From Candidatus Bathyarchaeota archaeon (GTDB lineage Archaea > Thermoproteota > Bathyarchaeia > TCS64): 64,000 nucleotides of DNA. Shown piece after piece: positions 49,333-58,096 of the stretch. Within the stretch, counting starts at the first letter, position 1. Each line of letters starts with the position of its first letter. The notes under the pieces were generated by a model. The model did not search any database. It was not told where the DNA came from and saw only the letters and a list, made by a program, of their open reading frames with translations. The stretch is from positions 1-64,000 of the forward strand of contig WJIV01000067.1 of NCBI GenBank assembly GCA_014730055.1, in the 5' to 3' direction. The translations under genes were made by a program, and so were the position numbers.

Positions 49333-50658
49333 TCACCTAATATTAAAGGGCATCTGACGCCTCATTCTACGGCTTCCCTTCATCTGCTTAAGCATTTTCC
49401 TCATAGTGTTATACTGTTTTATAAGTTCTCTTACTTCTCTCTCATCGGTGCCGCTACCTCGAGCGACTCGTTGAATCCTGCTCCTGTTCAGAACTTTGGG
49501 GTCCTCTTTCTCTTCAGAGGTCATGGACTGTATGATTACTTTCCATTTCTCCAGTCGCTCCTGGGCGTCCTCAAGCTCCTCGGTGGGCAACTGATAACTG
49601 AATCCGGGAATCATGCTGAGAACTTTCTGAAGTGGGCCCATGTTCTGCATAGCCTCAAATTGATTGTACATGTCCTGAAGGCTAAACTTTCCGCTGAGCA
49701 TGGCCATGACGTCTTTCTCGCTGACGGGAGCCTCTGCCTCCCTGACCTTTTCTACGAGTCCCTCGATATCTCCCATTCCAAGGAGTCGTCCTATGAACCT
49801 GCCGGGTATGAAGGGCTCGAGGTCCTCTACCTTCTCTCCGGTCCCTATGAATTTTATTGGCGCACCCGTCGCGGCCACCCCACTAAGGGCACCTCCTCCA
49901 CGAGCTGTCCCATCCAGTTTACTTACTATAATGCTGCCCACGTCGGTTGCCTCTTTGAAGGCGCTTGCCTGAGCTGCTGCCTGCTGGCCTATTGTTCCAT
50001 CGAGGACAAGTATGATCTCCTTTGGATCAACTGCTCTATCGATCTCCTGCATCTCACGAATTAGTCCCTCTTCCTCCTTGTGGCGACCGCTTGTATCAAG
50101 TATAATGACCTCATGATCCTTAAAGTGCTCCACGCCACGCCTTGCCAATTGTACAGGGTTTTTTGCGTCAGTTTCACCGTAGAAGTCAACATTTATTGAC
50201 TCTGCGAGCATTTTCAACTGATTATATGCGCCTGGTCTGAAGGTATCTGCACAGATTAATCCTACCTTAAAACCCCTCTTCTGGAAATATCGTGCTAATT
50301 TAGCGCTATGTGTGGTCTTTCCACTGCCCTGGATACCTACCATCATGAGGACGTTTTGTCTTCCTGGCTGTATCTTTAGCTCTTGAGGTTTCTCTCCGAC
50401 GAAGTTTGTTAGCTCGTCATAGATTACCTTTACGAGGTGCTCTCTCCGGCTGATACCGGGGGGTAGATCTTCCTCTAAGGCCCTAGTTTCGATATTCTTT
50501 GAGAGTTCCATGACTAGCTGGACGTTTACGTCTGCCTGTAGCAGTGCCCTCTGAAAGTCTCTTATGAGTTCCTTGACTAGGGCCTCATCTACAACCGGTG
50601 CTTTCATGACCTTCTGAATGGCGTTATACAGGTTGCTACCTAGTTTCTCCAGTACCAT
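49333..50658 (-). CDS. srp54: Signal recognition particle 54 kDa protein (SRP54)
   Basis: 441-residue GTPase that binds signal peptides and SRP RNA. N domain helices, G1 VGIQGSGKTTHSAKLARY, DTSGRHKEE (G3), TARGGGALSG and the methionine-rich M domain with RSRIQRVARGSG (RNA-binding) and MRKMLKQMKG. The ATG at 50658 gives the standard N terminus MVLEKLGSNLYNAIQKV; the open frame runs 54 codons further upstream but that part is hydrophobic, unrelated to the family and judged non-coding. SRP RNA is not in this window. Confidence 0.96.
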   Translation of the reverse strand: MVLEKLGSNLYNAIQKVMKAPVVDEALVKELIRDFQRALLQADVNVQLVMELSKNIETRALEEDLPPGISRREHLVKVIYDELTNFVGEKPQELKIQPGRQNVLMMVGIQGSGKTTHSAKLARYFQKRGFKVGLICADTFRPGAYNQLKMLAESINVDFYGETDAKNPVQLARRGVEHFKDHEVIILDTSGRHKEEEGLIREMQEIDRAVDPKEIILVLDGTIGQQAAAQASAFKEATDVGSIIVSKLDGTARGGGALSGVAATGAPIKFIGTGEKVEDLEPFIPGRFIGRLLGMGDIEGLVEKVREAEAPVSEKDVMAMLSGKFSLQDMYNQFEAMQNMGPLQKVLSMIPGFSYQLPTEELEDAQERLEKWKVIIQSMTSEEKEDPKVLNRSRIQRVARGSGTDEREVRELIKQYNTMRKMLKQMKGSRRMRRQMPFNIR

Positions 50659-50808
50659 GGAATCAGCTCTGTCGTTATGTATCACCCGGGGGTATAATGT
50701 AAACGTTATGCGAAATAGAAACAAAATATTTCTTAAAAACAAAAATGATAGTATTGTAAAGCAACATAGATAATTAAAATAAATCAATCCTGGCAAAGAG
50801 GAAATAAT

Positions 50809-51195
50809 TTGAATAGGCAAAACCGCTATACTAGATATTATGCACCCGAGGGTCTGATGGTACTTAGAGGACCTAGAGGAGTACCAGAAAAGGGCTCAAG
50901 GTGGATTCTAGCTGATGATAACGGTTTTGCTGAAACCCTATTCATGGAAGATGAAAGAGCGATAAATCCTAATACGTTCTATGTTGAAAATATGGAGATC
51001 AAGACACAGATAAGAAGAAAAGGGCACGGTAGAAGTCTCTTCCTAAAGATAGAACAGTTCGCCAAAAACATCGGTGCTGAATGGATTCAGATAGACTCAG
51101 AGATAGAAGCTTTGGGATTCTGGGAAAAGATGGGTTTTCATGAGACGGGCAGGGAATTTTATGGGAACAAGATTAATATGATAAAGAAAATCTGA
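50809..51195 (+). CDS. GNAT family N-acetyltransferase
   Basis: 128-residue acetyltransferase-fold protein. The acetyl-CoA pyrophosphate loop is IRRKGHGRSLFLKIEQFA (about residues 65-82, R-x-x-G-x-G/S), with a GFWEKMGFHETGREF end. TTG start preceded by GAGG. Substrate (protein N terminus, amine or small molecule) unknown. It is divergent from SRP54 across a 150-base spacer and 48 bases upstream of the eIF1A gene. Confidence 0.85.
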   Translation: MNRQNRYTRYYAPEGLMVLRGPRGVPEKGSRWILADDNGFAETLFMEDERAINPNTFYVENMEIKTQIRRKGHGRSLFLKIEQFAKNIGAEWIQIDSEIEALGFWEKMGFHETGREFYGNKINMIKKI

Positions 51196-51243
51196 GTAAA
51201 ACATGCAGTTTTTAAGATACAAGCCATATTTAATTAAAGAAAA

Positions 51244-51555
51244 ATGGGTAAAAAACTAGTAAAAAGTGAAAGTGATATTAGAAAAGGAATGATGCTTCCT
51301 AGTAAACATGATATACTTGGAATCGTCACTAAAAACCTAGGTTACACACGCTTCATGGTAAAATGCCAAGATGGACACGTCCGGCAGACCAGGGTGCGTG
51401 GCAAGATGAAGAAACGTAACTGGGTCAGAGAGGGTGATGTCGTTCTGGTCTCTCCTTGGGAGTTCAACTCTGATAGGAAAGGAGACATAGTATTCAGGTA
51501 CACTCAGAACCAGGCCCTCTGGCTTCGAGAACAAGGTTATTTGAAGATAGATTAG
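51244..51555 (+). CDS. eif1a: Translation initiation factor eIF1A
   Basis: 103-residue OB-fold factor (bacterial IF1 relative) that binds the A site during initiation. MLPSKHDILGIVTKNLGYTRFMVKCQDG (shown as MLPSKHDILGIV and RFMVKCQDG), RQTRVRGKMKKRNWVREGDVVLV (shown as GKMKKRNWVREGDVVLVSPW) and a helical end are family features. ATG start. The core is intact. Confidence 0.94.
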   Translation: MGKKLVKSESDIRKGMMLPSKHDILGIVTKNLGYTRFMVKCQDGHVRQTRVRGKMKKRNWVREGDVVLVSPWEFNSDRKGDIVFRYTQNQALWLREQGYLKID

Positions 51556-51642
51556 TTTTCTAAGATCCTTTCCAGGACTATTACAGTTTATGGACCTTAT
51601 AGCCAGTCTCAACGAGGTTTTTCTCTCTAATTAAGGAAGTTA

Positions 51643-52515
51643 CTAAAGTTTTAAACTGGATCTTATCTCCGCGATTTTATCCTCCGAGAGGGGCAGGAGA
51701 GGTTTCCTAGGGTGACCTGAATGATAACCGATCACTCCGAGGGCAGCCTTGATCGCGGCAATCTGAGGATTCTCCCTTACCAGAACCTTATTTACAAGAC
51801 TCGCTCTACTCTGTAGCTTTCCTGATGTCTCCATGTCATTTTTCTTAAATGCTCTGTAAAGAGATACACAGTCGTGAGGTATAATATTCCCAACGGCAAC
51901 TATAGCCCCCTTCCCCCCAAGCATAAGAGTGGGCAGTATCATATCGGCTGAGCCTGAAAGTGCGTTTATCTTATCCCCGCAGAGCCTAATTACCTCTGAC
52001 ATATTCCCGGGGTTTCCACTGCTGTCCTTAATTGCAACAAGATTACTGCACTCATCAACAACATCAGAAACGACAGAAGGGCTAACACTGTATCCAGTGA
52101 ATTTAGGTACATTATAAAGGATAACAGGAATATCCACCGAACTTGTAACATCTATGAAGAAGTCTCTTATCTCTTCGTCTCTGGGTTTAAAGAAGAAGGG
52201 TGTGGTTATTAGAGCAGCCTCAGCACCAAGATCCAATGCTTCTCTCGTTAGTTGTATTGTTTCCCATGTACTCATCGACCCTGAGCCGGCGAAAACACTA
52301 ACCCGTCCATCTGCCTTTTCTATTATATACTCGATAACCTGGGCCTTTTCCTCCATGCTCAGATAAGGTCCTTCTCCTGTACTAGCATTAGCTACGATTC
52401 CCGAGACCCCATTTTCTATCCAGTACTCAACGAGGTTACCCAGAGCATCAAATATTATTTCACCCTTCCCATTGAAGGGTGTGACGTTTGGCACGAATAT
52501 TCCTTCAGGCTTCAT
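51643..52515 (-). CDS. DapA/N-acetylneuraminate-lyase superfamily aldolase
   Basis: 290-residue TIM-barrel aldolase of the dihydrodipicolinate synthase/NAL/KDG-aldolase superfamily. Schiff-base K163 (AIKDSSG), Y134 (ILYNVP) and the STGEGPYL substrate loop are present. The residue pair after YNVP is Lys-Phe, where true dihydrodipicolinate synthases have Ser-Arg with the Arg that binds aspartate semialdehyde. A different keto-acid lyase (for example a sugar-acid aldolase) is therefore at least as likely as lysine biosynthesis. Single gene. Confidence 0.85.
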   Translation of the reverse strand: MKPEGIFVPNVTPFNGKGEIIFDALGNLVEYWIENGVSGIVANASTGEGPYLSMEEKAQVIEYIIEKADGRVSVFAGSGSMSTWETIQLTREALDLGAEAALITTPFFFKPRDEEIRDFFIDVTSSVDIPVILYNVPKFTGYSVSPSVVSDVVDECSNLVAIKDSSGNPGNMSEVIRLCGDKINALSGSADMILPTLMLGGKGAIVAVGNIIPHDCVSLYRAFKKNDMETSGKLQSRASLVNKVLVRENPQIAAIKAALGVIGYHSGHPRKPLLPLSEDKIAEIRSSLKL

Positions 52516-52592
52516 ACCCTATTATTTGTTCACGAGGTTTTAATGGTTCCCGCACCATGATTTTTATAATAGCATTACTTCCCTGAGAACTG

Positions 52593-54293
52593 ATGAACCA
52601 GTCCCAGGATTACCCTGACGGAGTACCGATAAGTATCAAATACCCTGAGATGCCTCTCTATGAATTCTGGGCTAACAGTACCCGCAAGTTTCCAGATAGA
52701 GATGCCTTAATCTATCTGGGAGCCAGGTACTCGTATAGTGAGCTTTGGGAGCAGATTCAGAGCTTAGCGAGGCACTTGAAATCCCTAGGGATCGAGAAAG
52801 GAGACAGGGTGGGTTTGATTTTGCCCAATTGTCCTCAATTCATCATAGCTTATTACTCAGTCATACTTGTTGGGGCAACAGTAGTAGCGGTAAACCCACT
52901 TATGACCGTAGGGGAGATAGAGAGGCAAGTAAACTCCACTGAATGCAAGATTCTTATTATTCTAGATAGGCTCCTTGATAGGCTACCTGAAAAATATCCG
53001 GAGCTGATAGTTGCCAGAGGAGCCTACTTTGCTCCGCCCTTACTTAGGTTACTGGGGTTCCTAAGGCATCGTAAGAAAGACATTCCCAAAGGAGCTATAC
53101 TCTTTGAGGACCTGACAAGGGGTCCAAAGCTGGCTGAACCCGCTGGTATTGATCCCAAGGATGACGTTGCCATGATAATGTTCACAAGTGGCACCACTGG
53201 GCAGCCTAAAGGGGTGATGTTGAGTCACTATGCTCTTATGGCCAACGCTCTTCAAAGCTACTACTGGTTAAGGGGCTGGGGATATAGCTCAAAACCACAG
53301 AGTGACGGATACCCAATTATCCTATGCGCGATGCCCTTCTTCCACAGTTATGGATTAGTGGTTCTAAATGAAGCAGTAAGCTTCGGATGTACCATGGTGC
53401 TGGTTCCCAAACCCACAGCGGTTTCAATTCTAGAAGCTATTCAAAAGTATAAGATTACACACGCTCCACTGATACCAAGAATGATCAAAGAGATGCTGCT
53501 ACATCCTGATATTGAGGATTATGATCTCTCAAGTCTTACAACAGCTAGTTCAGGGGGAGCCCCAATTCAAGAGGAAGATATGAAAAAGCTCGAGGAATTA
53601 GCCAATGTGCGGCTTTATCAGGGATATGGACTAACAGAGGCAGGTCCCAGTGTCTCTGCTTCAACTGTGCTGGGGGCCCCAAATTACTTGAGTGTAGGTT
53701 TGCCATATCCTGACACGGAGGTTAAAATCATGGATCTTCAGATAGGTGAGGTAGAAATGCCTCCAGGAGAGATAGGGGAAGTAGTAGTAAAGGGCCCACA
53801 GCTAATGAAAGGCTATTGGAAAGACCCCGATACGACCACTGAGCTGATTAAAGACGGGTGGCTCCACACAGGGGATACGGGTTACTTGGATGAAAATGGG
53901 CACCTGTACATAGTTGGAAGGAATAGCGAGGGCATTCTGGCTAGAGGGCACAGGGTCTGGCCAACTGAGGTGGAGGAGGTGTTAAATAGTCACCCAAAGG
54001 TTGAGAAATCTGTCGCTTTCGGGGTTCCGGACCCCTTGAGGTGTTCCACAGATATTAGAGCTGGAGTAAAACTCGTAGAAGGAATTGAGCCTTCACCTAA
54101 CGTAGAGGAGGAGTTACTGTCTTTCTGCTACGATGAACTGGAGGAATATCAAGTTCCAGCCAAAATCTCTTTCTGGGAAGATATTCCTACTACGCCAATG
54201 GGAAAGATAGATCGAGCACAAATACTTGAAAAGATTGATGAAAAAATAAATGAACTGATGCAGGAATCAAAGATTCCTCAGGAATATCTCTAA
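52593..54293 (+). CDS. Acyl-CoA ligase (AMP-forming)
   Basis: 566-residue adenylate-forming enzyme, activating a fatty or aromatic acid as acyl-AMP and then acyl-CoA. P-loop FTSGTTGQPKGVM (about 193-205), YQGYGLTEAGPSV (about 350), GDTGYLDENGHLYIVGR and the catalytic lysine in TPMGKIDR near the C terminus. A TTTTTATAA TATA element at 52562-52570 places transcription start at the ATG, so it may be leaderless. Chain length is not predictable. PPi produced could feed the H+-PPase. Confidence 0.92.
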   Translation: MNQSQDYPDGVPISIKYPEMPLYEFWANSTRKFPDRDALIYLGARYSYSELWEQIQSLARHLKSLGIEKGDRVGLILPNCPQFIIAYYSVILVGATVVAVNPLMTVGEIERQVNSTECKILIILDRLLDRLPEKYPELIVARGAYFAPPLLRLLGFLRHRKKDIPKGAILFEDLTRGPKLAEPAGIDPKDDVAMIMFTSGTTGQPKGVMLSHYALMANALQSYYWLRGWGYSSKPQSDGYPIILCAMPFFHSYGLVVLNEAVSFGCTMVLVPKPTAVSILEAIQKYKITHAPLIPRMIKEMLLHPDIEDYDLSSLTTASSGGAPIQEEDMKKLEELANVRLYQGYGLTEAGPSVSASTVLGAPNYLSVGLPYPDTEVKIMDLQIGEVEMPPGEIGEVVVKGPQLMKGYWKDPDTTTELIKDGWLHTGDTGYLDENGHLYIVGRNSEGILARGHRVWPTEVEEVLNSHPKVEKSVAFGVPDPLRCSTDIRAGVKLVEGIEPSPNVEEELLSFCYDELEEYQVPAKISFWEDIPTTPMGKIDRAQILEKIDEKINELMQESKIPQEYL

Positions 54294-54598
54294 TCTGCGA
54301 ACATTATAGTTGCTGCGGAAGGATAGTCCTCTACGATCTTTATCACTAGTTCGCCAAGAGATTCAAGTCGCGCGTCACGTTTATCACGAATCGAGCCATA
54401 TGATATCAGGTTTAACTCTCTCAGAATTCTCGCATTCAGTTTCAGTGTAGATAGGGGTATATCGTACTTTTCTGATAACATGGATAGGAGGCTTGTCATG
54501 CTCCCTTTCTCATTCTCAGCTATGGCGTTAAGAACAATTAGCTGATTATCATTTAAGGTACGTAAAATCAAATTACGGAGATCATTTACTCCGCCCAT
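54290..54598 (-). CDS. Winged-helix DNA-binding protein
   Basis: 102-residue one-domain HTH protein: LNAIAENEKGSMTSLLSMLSEKYDIPLSTLKLNARIL (shown as STLKLNARILRELNLI) has helix-turn-helix and recognition helix, followed by a wing YGSIRDKRDARL. The C-terminal helix LVIKIVEDYP may dimerise. Its end overlaps the convergent acyl-CoA ligase gene by 4 bases. Its upstream region holds three palindromes (54610-54707), so it probably regulates itself and the divergent PH/SHOCT operon. Confidence 0.8.
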   Translation of the reverse strand: MGGVNDLRNLILRTLNDNQLIVLNAIAENEKGSMTSLLSMLSEKYDIPLSTLKLNARILRELNLISYGSIRDKRDARLESLGELVIKIVEDYPSAATIMFAD

Positions 54599-54609
54599 AG
54601 ATATTGGTG

Positions 54610-54627
54610 GTGATGCACATCCATCAC
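54610..54627. promoter_or_regulatory. Candidate operator 1: GTGATG-N6-CATCAC
   Basis: Perfect 6-base arms around six bases, 12-29 bases upstream of the winged-helix gene start, in its leader. Well placed for autorepression. Confidence 0.4.
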
Positions 54628-54663
54628 AGAGGTTAGACGGCGAACTTATATTTTAAATCCTTT

Positions 54664-54681
54664 GGTCAGGTTAACCTGTCC
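54664..54681. promoter_or_regulatory. Candidate operator 2: palindrome centred on CAGGTTAACCTG
   Basis: A perfect 12-base palindrome at 54667-54678 in the 18-base near-palindrome GGTCAGGTTAACCTGTCC, in the middle of the divergent spacer between the winged-helix and PH/SHOCT genes. Confidence 0.45.
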
Positions 54682-54693
54682 ATTTAAGGGAAA

Positions 54694-54707
54694 ATCTATT
54701 AATAGAT
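54694..54707. promoter_or_regulatory. Candidate operator 3: ATCTATTAATAGAT
   Basis: A perfect 14-base palindrome 65-78 bases upstream of the PH/SHOCT gene start. It resembles the AATCTATATAGATT palindrome at 63773-63786 (shared ATCTAT/ATAGAT half sites). Confidence 0.4.
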
Positions 54708-54771
54708 ACCTTTGGATGTTAGACCCAATTCCTAAAAAATTATATCTGCAAGAATCCATGCTCTAGGGAGA

Positions 54772-55341
54772 ATGGACATTAAACTACCAGATAACCTCCT
54801 AGAGAACCTGAATCCGGACGAGACGGTTATCGATAGCTTGAAGACAGCTACGATAGCCTCCAGGCCCGATTACACGGTCCTAACAAATCAGAGGATAATC
54901 TACTTCAACGCCAAGTATCTTGGCAGATACGAGCTCGCCACAATTCCCTACCAGAAACTCGAGAGGATGGTAGCGGAGAGAGGAATGCTGAGATTCGGAA
55001 CAATCACGTTCATAGATGAGAATGAGGAAGAGATAGCCTTAAACCGGGTTCCCAAAGATCAGATAGAGCCTTTCATCAATAGCCTCGAAGAAGCCCTTAA
55101 CATGATCGCAGTCGAACCTATCTCAATTAAGAGGAACAAGGGACTTGGAGGGCGTATGAACTGGGAGTTTAACAAGCCACCTGAGATGGTTTATAGGTCA
55201 TCTGCACGTCCAGCACAGTCCTACCAGAACCATCAGGCACCTAAGAATCAGGACCCTCTTCGAGTACTTAAGATGAGATATGCTCGTGGAGAGATATCTG
55301 AGGAAGAATACGAGAAGATGAGAGAAGCACTATCGAAATAA
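54772..55341 (+). CDS. PH-domain protein with C-terminal SHOCT motif
   Basis: 189-residue protein. Residues 20-115 form a bacterial-type PH domain (YTVLTNQRIIYFNAKYLGRYEL, then TIPYQKLERMVAERGMLRFG, shown in part). A Gln/Asn-rich linker follows (about 145-160). The C-terminal SHOCT motif is VLKMRYARGEISEEEYEKMREAL, shown as RYARGEISEEEYEKM. Such combinations are membrane- or lipid-linked stress proteins of unknown function. ATG preceded by AGGGAG. Followed closely by the ECF S component gene. Confidence 0.85.
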   Translation: MDIKLPDNLLENLNPDETVIDSLKTATIASRPDYTVLTNQRIIYFNAKYLGRYELATIPYQKLERMVAERGMLRFGTITFIDENEEEIALNRVPKDQIEPFINSLEEALNMIAVEPISIKRNKGLGGRMNWEFNKPPEMVYRSSARPAQSYQNHQAPKNQDPLRVLKMRYARGEISEEEYEKMREALSK

Positions 55342-55405
55342 TGAGGGGTTGAAACCGGATACCCTTATAGGATCTGATATCAAACTTAGTTTTCGTTGTG
55401 CTTCG

Positions 55406-55972
55406 ATGATTAAAACAGATAATACCACGACAAAACTTACGGGTACAGCCATACTCGCTGCTCTTGTACTTGTCTTCGATTATTCTCTTAAATATTCAGG
55501 GCTGAAGATACCGTTCCCATGGTACCCTAACTTAAAGTTCGATTTCACCGGTGTGCCGATTGCCCTCTGTTTATTCTTATACGGTTTACCATCATCAGTA
55601 ATCACAGGTTTGGTTGCGGGTTTGGGTATCTTTGCCAGAAGTGGTAATATTCTCTCGGCATCACTTAAAGCAATAGCAGAGTTATCGACGATCCTTGGTA
55701 TGGCCTTAGGTATGTTTCTGCTAAAGGAGAATATTGGGGAGACTGGAGGCCAATTAGGTACTATTTTAACAGGAACTGCTTCCAGGGTCATTGTGATGAC
55801 CGCTGTGAATCTCTATGTTCTACCAACATTTTACGGTGTGCCTCTCTCAGCAACCTATGGTCTCTTGCCATTAATAGGCCTTTTTAACCTCGTTCAAGGC
55901 CTCATAACGATATTGCTTGGCTTTTTCCTAAACGGAGCTATTAGAGACAGGCTCGGCGTATCGAGTGGATGA
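55406..55972 (+). CDS. ECF transporter S component, riboflavin/vitamin type
   Basis: 188-residue integral membrane substrate-binding subunit of an energy-coupling-factor vitamin transporter. About six helices (near residues 12-26, 45-65, 75-95, 102-120, 128-150, 157-175). KFDFTGVPIALCLFLYG and GLVAGLGIFAR match RibU/FmnP-like S components, so riboflavin is the best guess for the substrate, though others fit. The ATG at 55406 gives a good start; a longer TTG start at 55349 is possible. No ECF A or T subunits lie in the window. Confidence 0.8.
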   Translation: MIKTDNTTTKLTGTAILAALVLVFDYSLKYSGLKIPFPWYPNLKFDFTGVPIALCLFLYGLPSSVITGLVAGLGIFARSGNILSASLKAIAELSTILGMALGMFLLKENIGETGGQLGTILTGTASRVIVMTAVNLYVLPTFYGVPLSATYGLLPLIGLFNLVQGLITILLGFFLNGAIRDRLGVSSG

Positions 55973-56009
55973 TTTTAAAGCCTCATAACATTATTCATGA
56001 TCGATCAAG

Positions 56010-57437
56010 TTGAAAGAAACTGCTTATCAATGGATAGATGAGAAGGAGAAAGATATAATCGAGTGGAGCGACAAAGTCTGGGAATTCGCCGAGCTCGGTC
56101 TACTTGAGTATAAGACATCAGAATATCTCTCCAAGATAGCTGAGGACAATGGATTTTACGTCGAAAGAGGGGTTGCTGAGCAGCCAACCGCATTCGTCGC
56201 TGAGTGGGAGACCGGTGAGGGACCCTGTATCGGGATACTGGGGGAGTTAGACGCGCTGGCTGGCCTAAGTCAGAAGGCGGTTCCTTGGAAAGAGCCCATA
56301 AAGGAAGGAGCACCTGGTCATGGATGTGGGCATAATATTTATGGTGCTGGGGCAGTTGCAGCGGGGATAGCGTTGAAGACAACCATGGAGGAGAACAATA
56401 TCCCGGGCACAATCAAAATATATGGATGCCCAGCGGAAGAAACTCTTGTGGGCAAGGTTTGGATGGTTAGGCATGACCTCTTCGATGGAGTGGACGCTGT
56501 CCTGGCACACCACCCCGGAAGCAGTAACACGGCGGGTACCGGGAGCAGCAATGCCATGAATAGCTTCAAGGTTCACTTCCATGGAAGGACGGCCCACAGC
56601 GCCGGGGACCCTGAGAACGGTATAAGTGCCCTTGATGCCATCGAGCTAATGAGTAACGGCGTTAATTTCATGAGGGAACACATTATCGAGAAGGCCAGGG
56701 TCCATTATATCCACGAGGAGGCTGGTGGTCAGCCCAATGTTGTCCCGGCTTATGCGAGAACTTGGTACTATGTGAGGGCACCTGAGAGGTCACAGGTTGA
56801 GGAGATATACCAGTGGGTCCTGGATATTGTCAAGGGCGCTAATCTTATGGCTAGGACAACAAGCGAGTTAGAGTTCCTGACGGGCTGCTATAACAAACTG
56901 CCCAATAAGGTACTAGCTGACCTGGTCGTGGAGCAGATGCGAGAGATAGGCGCTCCGACGCACACTGAGGAGGAGCTCGCCTTCGCTGACAAGATGGCTG
57001 AGACCATTGACATAGATAAGAAGATGAACAGCCTCCAGAAGTCCAACCGTCCAGGCTGGGAGGAGCTAAGGGACGTCCACTTTGACGAGAGGGTGCTGGA
57101 TGATTACAGAGAGGGAATGGTAGGAGCCGGCAGTACAGATGTCAGTGATGTCAGCTGGGTTACACCTACCATTGAATTCAGCACGACCTGCTGCATGCTA
57201 GGAACCCCTGGGCACAGCTGGCAGTACGTCGCCCAGAACGGTATGAGCATAGGACACAAGGGCCTGATATTCAGCACAAAGGTACACGCGGCTACCGCTT
57301 TAGAACTACTAACGAAGCCTGATCTGCTTCAGAGTGTCAAGGACGAGTGGCAGGAAAGACTTAGAGGAAGAGAATACAAACCACCTATACCGCTGGACCT
57401 CAAGCCTCCACTGGATCAGCTCAAGAAAAAGGCTTAA
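56010..57437 (+). CDS. M20 family metallopeptidase/amidohydrolase (AbgB-like)
   Basis: 475-residue M20D-type amidohydrolase. Metal site motifs: HGCGHNIYG (about residues 104-112), PAEET (about 147), HHPGSS and a late LGTPGHSWQ; an inserted dimerisation lobe holds FHGRTAHSAGDPENG. It resembles AbgB subunits that split aminobenzoyl-glutamate, and indole-acetyl amide hydrolases. TTG start without a strong ribosome site. Stands alone. The true amide substrate is unknown. Confidence 0.9.
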   Translation: MKETAYQWIDEKEKDIIEWSDKVWEFAELGLLEYKTSEYLSKIAEDNGFYVERGVAEQPTAFVAEWETGEGPCIGILGELDALAGLSQKAVPWKEPIKEGAPGHGCGHNIYGAGAVAAGIALKTTMEENNIPGTIKIYGCPAEETLVGKVWMVRHDLFDGVDAVLAHHPGSSNTAGTGSSNAMNSFKVHFHGRTAHSAGDPENGISALDAIELMSNGVNFMREHIIEKARVHYIHEEAGGQPNVVPAYARTWYYVRAPERSQVEEIYQWVLDIVKGANLMARTTSELEFLTGCYNKLPNKVLADLVVEQMREIGAPTHTEEELAFADKMAETIDIDKKMNSLQKSNRPGWEELRDVHFDERVLDDYREGMVGAGSTDVSDVSWVTPTIEFSTTCCMLGTPGHSWQYVAQNGMSIGHKGLIFSTKVHAATALELLTKPDLLQSVKDEWQERLRGREYKPPIPLDLKPPLDQLKKKA

Positions 57438-57511
57438 CCCCATTATATTCCCTAATTTTTTGACTTTAATAATTCCATGGATTTTTATGGTGAAAAGTTT
57501 CTCTAATTATC

Positions 57512-58096
57512 ATGTTAAGTGAGCCAAATATCTTGATTGTGATAGCGGTCATCATAGCCGCTGGGCATTACCTGATATTTAGGCTCGCATTTGATCAGGA
57601 ATTCGAGGATAGGTTTACAATTTACCAAGAGCAGGCTAAGCAGAACCTTCTCAATGATAACCAGGAGTTTGTATCAACAATGAAAGGGATAATCGAACTC
57701 GACCCGGAGGCCGTCGAGAAGGTCGGCTATGGTGACCAGTGGAAGAATCGGCTGGATATTATTGGGGAGATGAAGGCTGAGAGGGCAAAGATTGAGGGCA
57801 AGATATACCTAGTCTACATTATCCTAATACTCTCGGTCCTAGTCTCTTCTCTCGCCTTTGTGATGCCTGATGGTATCATACTTCCCTATGGCTATAACTT
57901 CTACTTTACGAGCGTCAGCTGGTGGCTTCTGGTTCTAGCTATTCTACTCATTCTATACCTACTACTACAGCAATACCTCTTAGAAAGGAGGTTATCCGAC
58001 CCCAAATACCTAGAGAAGATGGAGGGAGGGCAGCGGATTTCATCGGGTGAGAATGCAATCAGTAGGTTTCTCCGAAAAATTGAGAGTCTTGTCTAG
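57512..58096 (+). CDS. Hypothetical three-helix membrane protein
   Basis: 194-residue protein: a first membrane helix at residues 6-28 (ILIVIAVIIAAGHYLIF), a soluble helical region of about 70 residues, then two helices near 100-120 (IYLVYIILILSVLVSSLAF) and 135-155 (WWLLVLAILLILYLLL), and a basic tail. Not recognised. Its last 4 bases overlap the convergent DNA ligase gene. Confidence 0.65.
   Translation: MLSEPNILIVIAVIIAAGHYLIFRLAFDQEFEDRFTIYQEQAKQNLLNDNQEFVSTMKGIIELDPEAVEKVGYGDQWKNRLDIIGEMKAERAKIEGKIYLVYIILILSVLVSSLAFVMPDGIILPYGYNFYFTSVSWWLLVLAILLILYLLLQQYLLERRLSDPKYLEKMEGGQRISSGENAISRFLRKIESLV

Noticed and set aside
49471..50064. 197-codon plus-strand open frame opposite the srp54 gene
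   Set aside because: It lies fully antisense to a highly conserved protein and its translation resembles no family.
50659..50820. In-frame 54-codon N-terminal extension of SRP54
   Set aside because: Hydrophobic, not related to SRP54, and the ATG at 50658 gives the conserved N terminus; the stretch is the divergent promoter of the GNAT gene.
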